The notes under the pieces are model-generated. The model did no database searches. It saw only the letters and a program-made list of their open reading frames with translations, and was not told the origin of the DNA. The translations under genes were made by a program, and so were the position numbers. A stretch of DNA of 64,000 nt, from contig OY759216.1 in the NCBI GenBank assembly GCA_963662175.1, forward strand, positions 38,767,087-38,831,086. Direction: 5' to 3'. Origin of the DNA: Aradus depressus (lineage: Eukaryota > Arthropoda > Insecta > Hemiptera > Aradidae). Positions 20,994 through 32,900 of the stretch are shown piece after piece (positions within the stretch are counted from its first letter, which is position 1; each line of letters opens with the position of its first letter).

Positions 20994-23900
20994 GTAAGTA
21001 CACCTCCAGTATACTCGTCACATTTCAGAAACTTTGTTAACCCTTTATATTTATTACATTATATTTTTTATTTAGTTATAAGCTGATAAAATTGTACATA
21101 GGCACAATTTTCAAACTATAAAAGAAAGAAAGCATTGAGAATAATGACTGAATATAAAAAACAAGTTTTCCAAAAAATGTACCTTCTGCTTCAATTATAG
21201 TACACTGAAAAGTTTAAATTAAATGTTTTTTTCCGCAAACGATCGTTGTTGGATGGGAATATGAATAATAAACATTACAAAAATAAATTCCGACATAATA
21301 TTTAAAGTTGCATTGATAATCTAATTAAAGAAATATAAAAGAATCTATTATTATATCTAAAGAACAGGATAGTCTGGTAAATTATAGAACTGATGCGGAA
21401 AAAATAGGTGCCCATTACTCATACATCTTAAATAATATAAAATAAAAATATGCTTGTTATCAAATAAAAATAAATAAAAAAAATGTCAAATAGAACGAAT
21501 GAATAAAATATCGATATATAAAAAATAATGATATTAGAGTAGGATATATCATGATTATAGTGGTTTATTTATAGTATTGGAATTTGAAAGATGTAAAGAT
21601 GAAATTGACAAATGTGAATTTATTAGAAAACTAGCAGTAATACCCGGCGTTGCCCGGGGAACTTTGATTTTTGTCCCAATATCTTCTATAACGCTATTCA
21701 GTTCCTCGACAGTACATTCATGATGTTATAATTTTCAATTATTCATACGGAATAAGGCTTATAGTCCTTCAGCTGTTGTAACGCTAGTAAGTTTTTAGGA
21801 CTCCTGGGCACCACAGCTAGTATGCGCCTTTCAACGGCGGAAGCCACACCTAGTAAATACTTAGCATCGCTGGACGTCATAGTCAGTGCGTACTTAAGAA
21901 CGTTTGTGACCACAGCTAGTACGTAGTTGGGAATGCTGGGCATCATAGCTAGTATGTGCCTTGCGACGGCGGACCCAACAGCTAGTATGTAGTTAGGAAC
22001 GCTGGTCACCACAGCTAGTATGTGCCTCGCAACAGCGGACCCCACAGCTAGTCCGAAGTTAGGAACGCTGGGCATCACAGCTATTAAGTGCCTTGCAACA
22101 GCGGACCCCACAGCTAGTATGTAGTTAAATACGCTGGGCATTACAGTTAGTAAGTGCTTTGCAACAGCGAACTTCACAGCTAGTACATAGTTAGGAACGC
22201 TGGGCACTACAGCTAGTAAATGCCTTGCAACAACGGACCCCACAGCTAGTACGTAGTTAAATACGCTGGGCATTACAGCTATTAAGTGCCTTGCTACAGC
22301 GGACCCCACAGCTAGTACGTAGTTAAATACGCTGGGCATTACAGTTAGTAAGTGCTTTGCAACAGCGAACTTCACAGCTAGTACATAGTTAGGAACGCTG
22401 GGCACTACAGCTAGTAAATGCCTTGCAACAACGGACCCCACAGCTAGTACGATATTAGGAACCCTGGGCATCACAGCTAGTATGCTTTTGCAACGACGGA
22501 CCCCACAGCTAGTACGTTTTTAGGAACGCTGGGCCCTACAGGTAGTAGGTGCCTTGCAACTGCGGACCCCACAGATAGTATGTAGTTAGAACCACAGGGC
22601 ATCACAGCTAGTATGAGTTTTGCAACGGTGGACCCCACAGCTAGTACCTACGTAGTTAAATACGCTGGGCCACACTGCTAGCGCCTTGCAACAGCGGACC
22701 CCACAGCTAGTATGTAGTTAAATACGCTGGGCATTACAGTTAGTAAGTGCTTTGCAACAACGGACCCCACAGCTAGTACGATATTAGGAACCCTGGGCAT
22801 CACAGCTAGTATGCTTTTGCAACGACGGACCCCACAGTTAGTACGTTTTTAGGAACGCTGGGCCCTACAGGTAGTAGGTGCCTTGCAACTGCGGACCCCA
22901 CAGATAGTATGTAGTTAGAACCACAGGGCATCACAGCTAGTATGAGTTTTGCGACGGTGGACCCCACAGCTAGTACCTACGTAGTTAAATACGCTGGGCC
23001 ACACTGCTAGCGCCATGCAACAGCAGACCCCACAGCTAGTACGTAATTAGGAACGCTGGGCATCACAGCTAGTAAATGTCTTGTAGGTGCCTTGCAACAG
23101 CGAACCCCACAGCCAGTACATAGTTAGGAACGCTGGGGCTGAGCACTACAGCTAGTAAGTGCCTTGCAACAGCGGACCCCACAGCTAGTATGATATTAGG
23201 AACGCTGGACATCACAGCTAGTAAATGTCTTGCAACAGTGAACCCCACAGCGAATATATAGTTACTACTACTACTACATGTGAAATTCATGACAATCCGA
23301 TCAACCGTTAATGAGCTAGCTCTATATTTATACCCCCCCCCCCCCTCAACCCCGCCACCCGTTCAAAACTTCGGGACGCCACACACCTTATTTTTCTATT
23401 TGGCCTTCAGGAATAATATATGCGAAATTTCGTGACAATACGACCAACCGTTAATGAGCTAACTCTATATGTATATATAGCCCCCCCCCCCCACAACCCT
23501 CCTTCCTGTTCAAAATTTTGGGCCGTCACACACCTAATATTTCTATTTGACCTTTAGGAATATTACATGTGAAATTTCATGACGATTCGCCCATTAGTTA
23601 ATGAGTTAGCTCTATATTTATACTTAGGCCCCCCCACTACCCCCCCTCCCGTAAAAACTTTTGAGCCGTCACACCGCCTATTTTTTTATTTGGTCTTCAG
23701 GAATACTACATGTGAAACTTCGTGACAATCCGACCAATTGTTAAAGAGTTAGCTCTATATTATACTTAGGCCCCCCCACAACCCCCCTCCCGTTCAAAAC
23801 TTTGGGACGCCACACACCTTTTTTTGCTATTTGGCTTTTAAAAATACTACATGTGTAATTTCATGACGATTCGCCCATTAGTTAATGAGTTAGCTCTATA

Positions 23901-26900
23901 TTTATACTTAGGCCCCCCCACATCCCCCCCTCCCGTTCAAAACTTTGGGACGCCACACACCTTTTTTTCCTATTTGGCTTTTAAAAATACTACATGTGAA
24001 ATTTCATGACAATTCGACCATTAGTTAATGTGTTAGCACTATTTATATACTTAGGCCCCCCTTACAACCCCCCCCCTCCCGATCAGAACTTTGGGACGCC
24101 ACACACCTTTTTTTCCTATTTGGCTTTTAAAAATACTACATGTGAAATTTCATGACGATTCGCCCATTAGTTAATGAGTTAGCTCTATATTTATACTTAG
24201 GCCCCCCCACAACCCCCCCTCCCGTTCAAAACTTTGGGACGCCACACACCTTTTTTTCCTGTTTGGCTTTTAAAAATACTACATGTGAAATTTCATGACA
24301 ATTTGACCATTAGTTAATGAGTTAGCACTATTTATATACTTAGGCCCCCCTTACAACCCCGCCTCCCGATCAAAATTTTGGGACGCCACATAGCCTATTA
24401 TTCAATCGGGCTCAAAAGAATGCTACATGGGAAGTTTCATAAAAATCCGTCCAGCGGTTTGGGCGTGATGCTGGAACAAACATACATACATACATACATA
24501 CATACATACAAACAAACAAACCCCGTTTCAGCTTTATTAATATAGATTATATCACAATGTACACAAGTTTTAATTTGTGTTCATATCTATACATACATCT
24601 TTTTTTTTTTGGCATTTTTCTTCCATAGTGGATCTGTGTCACCATATTTAAAGTCAGTCTGAACGTTGTGCTGACGTTGGCATAATCCGAAACCAGCACA
24701 CTCTATGGCTCTGTCAGTTAACAAATATTAAATCTATAAACCGTTAAAAAGCAAGAAATTTGAAGAATGGAGTCTACCGAGCTCAGGATCGCCACTTAGA
24801 AATCTAGCTGAGGCACTTAGGTCAGATGTTTTAATCGGGAAGTTAAAAATAACTTTGAGCACTTCGTCCTTCGGATGGGACATTAAACGATGATCCAGGG
24901 CTTTTTCGAATGTGAGGTACTCGATAATGAGACGTATGTTATGTAAATAAACCTGGGTAGGTCAATTTCCACTTAGGTTGAAAGCCTTGAGCACGTCGTC
25001 CTTCGGATGGGACTTTCCGGATATATCTGAATCTGTAGTATCAGTTTTAACAATTATTAAGCCTATAAACCGTTAAATAGCGCGAATTTTTTGAAAAACG
25101 TTTTCATTTTGATTTTTGTGTGGGGTTCAGATAATCCGGTCGTTCTCTATCAGTTTTAACAAATATTTAATCTATAAACCGTTAAAAAGCGAGAAATTTG
25201 AAGAATGGAGTCTACCGAGCTCAGGATCGCCACTTACAAATCTAGCTGAGGCACTTAGGTCAGATGTTTTAATCGGGAAGTGAAAAATAACTAAAAGCAC
25301 GTCGTCCTTCTGATGGGACTTTAAGCGATGTTCCAGGACTTTTTCGAATGTGAGGTACTCGATAATGAGACGTATGTTATGTAAATAAACCTGGGTAGGT
25401 GAAATTTCACTTAGGTTGAAAATAGCCTTGAGCACGTCGTCCTTCGGATGGGACTTTCCGGATAAATCTGAATCTGTCGTATCAGTTTTAACAATTATTA
25501 AGCCTATAAACCGTTAAATAGCGCAAATTTTTTGAAAAACATTTTTATTTTGATTTTTGTGTAGGATTCAGATAATCCGGTCGTTCTCTATCAGTTTTAA
25601 CAAATATTAAATCTATAAACCGTTAAAAAGCGAGAAATTTCAAGAATGGAGTCTACCGAGCTCAGGATCGCCACTTAGAAATCTAATTGAGGCACTTAGG
25701 TCAGATGTTTCAATCGGGAAGTTAAAAAACACTTTGAGCACGTCGTCCTTCGGATGGGACTTTAAGCGATGATCCAGGGCTTTTTCGAATGTGAGGTACT
25801 CGATAATGAGACGTATGTTATGTAAATAAACCTGGGTAGGTGAAATATCACTTAGGTTGAAAATAGCCTTGAGCACGTCGTCCTTCGGATGGGACTTTCC
25901 GGATAAATCTGAATCTCTCGTATCAGTTTTAACAATTATTAAGCCTATAAACCGTTAAATAGCGCAAATTTTTTGAAAAACATTTTTATTTTGATTTTTG
26001 TGTAGGATTCAGATAATCCGGTCGTTCTCTATCAGTTTTAACAAATATTAAATCTATAAACCGTTAAAAAGCGAGAAATTTCAAGAATGGAGTCTACCGA
26101 GCTCAGGATCGCCACTTAGAAATCTAGTTGAGGCACTTAGGTCAGATGTTTCAATCGGGAAGTTAAAAAACACTTTGAGCACGTCGTCCTTCGGATGGGA
26201 CTTTAAGCGATGATCCAGGGCTTTTTCGAATGTGAGGTACTCGATAATGAGACGTATGTTATGTAAATAAACCTGGGTAGGTGAAATATCACTTAGGTTG
26301 AAAATAGCCTTGAGCACGTCGTCCTTCGGATGGGACTTTCCGGATAAATCTGAATCTCTCGTATCAGTTTTAACAATTATTAAGCCTATAAACCGTTTTA
26401 AAAAACATTTTTATTTTGATTTTTGTGTAGGATTCAGATAATCCGGTCGTTCTCTATCAGTTTTAACAAATATTAAATCTATAAACCGTTAAAAAGCGAG
26501 AAATTTCAAGAATGGAGTCTACCGAGCTCAGGATCGCCACTTAGAAATCTAGCTGAGGCACTTAGGTCAGATGTTTCAATCGGGAAGTTAAAAAACACTT
26601 TGAGCACGTCGTCCTTCGGATGGGACTTTAAGCGATGATCCAGGGCTTTTTCGAATGTGAGGTACTCGATAATGAGACGTATGTTATGTAAATAAACCTG
26701 GGTAGGTGAAATATCACTTAGGTTGAAAATAGCCTTGAGCACGTCGTCCGTCGGATGGGACTTTTCGGATATATCTGATTCTGTCGTATCAGTTTTAACA
26801 ATTATTAAGCCTATAAACCGTTAAATAGCGTGAATTTTTTGAAAAACATTTTTATTTTGATTTTTGTGTAGGATTCAGATAATCCGGTCGTTCTCTATAA

Positions 26901-29900
26901 GTTTTAACAAATATTAAATCTATAGCAGTTATACCCGGCGTTGCCCGGGGAAATTTCATGACGATTCTCCCATTAGTTAATGAGTTAGCTCTATATTTAT
27001 ACTTAGGCCCCCCCACAACCCCCCCTCCCGTTCAAAACTTTGGGACGCCACACACCTTTTTTCCTGTTTGGCTTTTAAAAAGACTACGTGTGAAATTTCA
27101 TGACAATTTGACCATTAGTTAATGAGTTAGCACTATTTTTATACTTAGGCTACCCTTACAACCCCCCCTCCCGATCAAAATTTTGGGACGCCACATAGCC
27201 TATTATTCAATCGGGCTCAAAAGAATGCTACATGGGCAGTTTCATAAAAATCCGTCCAGCAGTTTGGGCGTGATGCTGGAACAAACATACATACAAACAA
27301 ACAAACAAACCCCTTTTCAGCTTTATTAATATAGATTTGACGACAATTAATGTTATATAATACATAATTGTAATAGTAATTTTATATATCAGTCCGTATT
27401 TAGGTAAGTCCTGATCTGTCTTTTTAATAATAGGTGATAATAGTTATGGAAATTGTAATTATAATGTTTATTGTTATTTAAAAGAATTTTGTTTTTTAGA
27501 ATTGATAATGACTAGATTGTCGAAACGTCTGAAATGATATGAAGAAAATGTTGTTTAAAATATAAATATCTTGATTGCCTCAATTACCAATATTGAAAAA
27601 TTGATAATCTGTCTTCTGCTGTTTCTGCAGCATAAAATGCGATGTCTTATATTAAATTATGCCGGCATTAATTTTTTTAATGTTTATTATTTATATTCCC
27701 TCCCAACACCAATCACATTCGGGAGAAAAACTTTCATTTTCTAATTTTCACTTTTCTATAATTGAAATGTAAAGTACATTTTAAAAAAAATTGTTTTTAT
27801 ATTGTTTTAATATTTCTTATTAAATGTACAATAGTTTAATGTGTCCTCAAATTCGAGATAGGACCAATACGAACAGAGTTATAGCTCCCCAAAGAATGTA
27901 AACGTAGGAAATATTTTGAAGTATTGTGCCAATTTAAACGCAAAGCAACACATTTAAGAATATGGTTTTTAATTTGATACTGTCAATAGTATAAAAATGA
28001 TGAGCAAACAGATTTCATGTACAGAAGAAATTATAAATGTCACTGCTTGAACCAATTTCCTTTCTGTACGCTTTTCTTGATAACCAAAAATAATATTACG
28101 AAACGAGTGAGGCAATCAGTCTTATTCGCATATAGATGATTTTTCTATTTACTTGTCTTGTGGTTCCTTCACCGGAAACTGCATAAATAATAGACCATGG
28201 ACGGAACTGATCTGGGAGCTTGGCACTCAACTCTCTTTCCGCAAACCAGTTTCTGCACCTTCACTGCATGAAAAGGTCCTTTCATCTCCGAAGTACGGTA
28301 ACACCATCCTTGTGTTTGCATGTGTTCTGGAGTAGTTTGGACTACTCCCGCAATTAGACAAGGATGGGCGAAGATCTCCCTTATTGTCTGTCCACGGGGT
28401 GATTAAAGAGAGGTTTTTTATGGGTAAAATGTTTTACTAGACTTCCTTAATACCTAAGTCACTGTTTACCGAGGTACACATAACTGGTCATACATAATAT
28501 GTTTCCACATATAAAAGATAAAATATGTGATATAGTCATAACAGGACTTTCTACCAACCACGTCTTTACAAATCACTTTCTCCTCCTCCCTCCTCTCAAA
28601 ATCATTTCATACTGTCATTGATGAATTTAAGAAAGCAAAGTTTTACATCAGTTGGTATTCATTGTAGAGCCTAATTCGAGAGTGGCTTTCTTATATACAG
28701 TAATGCAAGTATGAAATTAATTTGAGAGAAGGGATGGAGAAGGAAAGTGATCTGTATAAAAGTGGTTGGTATTAGAACTGCTGTTTTGGCCACATTACAT
28801 ATTTTGTTTTTATTTACTTTTAATTCTACTTAAAAAAATTGTTATACATTCTTTGGAGTGTTATAGCTTTAGTAAGTAACATTGGTCCTATATCAAAACT
28901 CAGGGAATTTTGGTAGTTGGAAGTTTAAAGGAACAATTTTTGTGATATTGCCAATTTTTCGATAGGACTAACCGTTTTTGCCTAAATCAAGCAAACATCT
29001 AGAAAATAAGCTTCAGAATGACTTTTTAGGTTTTTAGCATTTACCTTGCAAACTGGGTGACATATGAAAAATCGTGTTTTATATAAAATGTGACTTTTAG
29101 TTTATTTTATAAGCGGCATCTCTTGCAAAATGTACTTGGGCCCCGAAGTAAAGGGTCTGAGATCTGATTTTTAGTTTGATTTCGGAAAAAACCAATCAGA
29201 TCTAAGTTAACAGTGACATTTTCACTACAAATTTCACATTGGTTTCTGAATTAAAGCTCTCACAAAGTTCTAATCAAATGCACATACACGGACATCATTG
29301 CGAAAATGGTCAAACTATGTTCAGGGGACCTTGAGTCGTGAAATTCCATTGCAAACTCGATTTAGGTTTTTTGTACGATTACAATGCTAAAGGTACAAGA
29401 AAATAAAAAAATAAATGTTTTCAGGCTAGATAATACATTGTTAACAGATAGACAGTAAAATATCGAAGAAGAATGTTATATACTTGAAACAATGAAAACC
29501 CACCCAGATAAACTAGTCTTCTCAGAAAACCTTTACAGTCAGATGAAAACTAATGAGACCGACGAGTAGATTTCAGGGATATCCATCCCACACGATCTGT
29601 GTGGGCAAGACAATGCAATTTCTTAGGACACCTGCTCTAATGAAGAAGATATAACGTCAAGACAAGAGAAAATTATTAATATCCACAGATCTCATGGTTG
29701 ACATAACAAAAAATAAATTAAAAGGAAAAGGTTTTATCACTCGATCCTCCTATCCGTCATTTTGTCTCCACTGTAAAAAAAGGTTCTTAATGAACAAACC
29801 TTACGAGCCGAAGCCCAGCAAATTAATCTTTCTCATGATAGAAAAAAATACAAGCCGAGATTGGGGACCTAACTATTCAATCAACGGGAGAATGAAATTA

Positions 29901-32900
29901 CTGGAAATCCCTTGCGAGACCGAGAATTTAAAAGATTCATTTCTGATACTCAGCTTAAGGTTTATATCTTGGCATAAATGAAAAGGCGAAGGGAGAAAGT
30001 AAAAAAGAAAAAGTGGATCTCACCGCAGACAGGAAAGATCGAGAAATATCGAAAAGATAAACATTTTACTAAAAGATGTATTCGGTCAAAAATTCGATGT
30101 TGTGTTTTCTTCGAAATTTCATGTTTTCCGATCCCCTGATCTCAAAAATTATAGAAACATTCTTGTCTATGTGTGTTTGTGTGAACACGATAACTCCGAT
30201 GGTCCTTGAATTATTTTTTCAATACTATCCTCAACTTCATTTTTAATATTTTATATTATACACCAGAACATTCTAGAGTCTTATAGAATGTCATGCAATT
30301 TTCCATGAAGTTTCTAGAAAAATCAAATAGATTTTCTCCCTTTTTCCAATTTATTGCTGTTTAATTCTTTTGATCGGACGGGGGCCCCCTAAGCCGGGAG
30401 TCTTGAGGCTGCTGCCTCACTTGTCTCATGGATAAATAGGCGCTGACGTGAATTCAGAACCCAATAAAGACGAAACTTATTGATTAAAGGCTAAATCGGA
30501 CAAAGGGAAGGAGGGATTTAAGGCACTATAATAACTGGTGATGTAATGAATGTATAGACATGAAATTTTAATGTAAATTCAAAAACTTTATTACGACGAC
30601 ACCTATTAGGTATCGGCCGAACTCAAATAATAACTGTCTATCTAATGAATGTATCGACACGAAATTGTGTATGAGTCTTCAGAAATCCCTGTGTAAGTCA
30701 ACCATTGATTTTTAGCCAAAACGATTGTTTTTAGGAGAACGATGATCAATACTTTATTGATTAATATGCTGGGGAAGTACATTGCCGGTGATAATAGTTG
30801 TATTATATAACTAAAACTCTAGTGACGGATACATCATATTATTTCAATATCAGCTATCGCATATAAAATTTCCTGTCGAAGTTAGATTAGGTTTTATGAC
30901 TCATGCCCGGGCTTTAACTACTAGGTCATATCGCCTACTACCAGAGCGCTCTTTCGTCACTCTGGTGGACATGAGCCCGACTCCACTATGGGATTCCTAA
31001 ATTTTGCCTACCCTAAATTTGTATTCACCTAGGGTAGGGGTCTTTAACGAGTACCTGACATCGTACAGGCTCGGGACCATCGCTTAACGTCCCATCCGAA
31101 GGACGGCGTGCTTAAGTTCATTTTACCACCAAGATAAAATAAACTAAGGGCCTCGGTCGGGTTTCAAACCCACGATCTTGAGCTCAGAAGACAAGCACGC
31201 ATACCACTGAGCATACCGGCGCCCTCTTTTCCTTTCGATATATTCATTCTAAGGAAAGCTTCCGTGTCCACAGAGATAAATTTTCTTCCCCCATTTTTGA
31301 ATTGAGGGAGTCGCAAAAAATTAGTTTTTGATTGGGTATCTTATTCTATTCTTTTTTTACTGCAGCGAAAATAGAAGGAATATTAAAGGAACCATGAGAA
31401 GAGGACCCTGTGAGAAGTGATACAAGATGAACCTTTCTCCTCCTAAAGAAAATTAGAGCAACCGGCCATCCACACGATGAAAGATCATTAATCTCTGAAT
31501 GTTAAACATCTATCATGGGAAGAAATGTTGGACTTGTCGGCTATGAATGAGAAATAATTGAGGCCAATGTGTTCCTCAAATGAAACATAATCCAACTTTA
31601 ATGAGCGATGCCAGGTGGAGTGTTCGTCGTTACTAATCTCAAGGAGTGCCGCGATAGCACCTCCACCACAAATAGTTTAGTAATTATCTTCCATGTCACA
31701 CCTTCATCTTACAGGGCAGGTTTCAATAATGAGAACTTATTTATTCATGAAATGATACAATTAGATTGAGTAAGCTTTAAAACAATGCTTGCGATAAGTA
31801 TTTAAGGAAAATAGTACGATGGGCCAAGCAGAGTTTCATGCACACATCAATTACTTATACCAAAAGAAGTATTTCTTCATTACTAGTATCTCATTTCTAT
31901 AAGTAAAATTTCTTGAAAAAAAAAATGTCACTCATATATTGCCGACGCGGCCTATCAAGTTTTCAGTTGAGAAGCCACGTCAAGTGGTACAAGATGACCA
32001 AGTAGTACAAGATAGACTAGAACAGCCCAACTATCGACTAGAACATAGGTTAGGTTAGATTATTGTCCGCGAGTAAAACAATGAAGTAAAACAATGAAGA
32101 ACATGAAAAAATTGACTCTAGCTCCGATGGACCCTAGGTCAAATCTTCCAATGTTCATACATTAATTACAAAAGTGGATGAGAACAATAAAAAACTTGTG
32201 CAGGGGATGTTATGTGATCGGTGAAAAATATCATGTTTTCCAACACTCTTGATTTCAATTCATGAAATAAAAAGTCAGGGTGTCTGTGAACACGATAACT
32301 CCCAATAGGATGAATATATCGACAAGAAATTCCATATGTGTATCCAGAGCCTCATGACACCTATTGGTTTTCAACCAAATCAGCCGAAGGGAAGGGGTGG
32401 ATCAGAGGGGGTGGGCTTAACTCAAATAATAACTCCCTTAAAAAATGTGCTTGTATTATTATTTTTATTTTTTTTCACTGCCCTTTTCTTATTAAATACT
32501 ATTTTTTTCTGTTACAAAATGTTCAATATGTATTTAAGATACTACACATATCTACCAAAACATACAGAGTTACGATATTTGACTGAGACTTGGTGATGTA
32601 GTTCAAAACTAGGAGAATCTAGGGTATCTGATGAATAAAGAATGAATCTGAGCTTTTCGCCATTATTCTATCAAACTCCTCAATTACGTTGTTATTACCT
32701 GTTACATGTTGTTGTTATTAGCTGTAGATGTGGCTTTTAACATTAAATATTGTAGAAAAATAAGATAATGTTGTGTTGTAGGTAAGAACAAGCCAGCGAC
32801 TATAGTGGTGCGAGTTGGTAACAACCGACCTGACCTGGCCACCAACCCGGTCTGCAACAGGTTCACAGGCTACCTGGAGGAAGGGAAGCCTCTATTCCTG

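Larger units (their letters stand above)
21631..24546 (-). mobile_element. Complete non-autonomous Helitron (2.9 kb)
   Basis: On the - strand it begins TCTATATTAATAAAGCTG after a host A (5' end at 24546) and ends with hairpin CCCGGGCAACGCCGGG, eight bases, then CTAG before a host T (3' end at 21631). These are the canonical 5'-TC...CTRR-3' ends with insertion between A and T. There is no Rep/helicase frame. Nearly all the interior is two tandem arrays. The 5' terminal region carries a (TATG)n/(TTTG)n run at about 24476-24520. It lies in intron 1 of gene 1, antisense to it. Confidence 0.88.

Noticed and set aside
25172..26742. Four near-identical 78- to 87-codon frames on the - strand
   Set aside because: They are the same frame in successive 441-bp satellite units; no coding evidence.
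21772..26921. CRISPR-like regular repeats
   Set aside because: Units are contiguous tandem repeats without unique spacers, in a eukaryotic intron.
28153..28335. 60-codon frame in intron 1
   Set aside because: No recognisable domain and no splice phase match with neighbouring exons.
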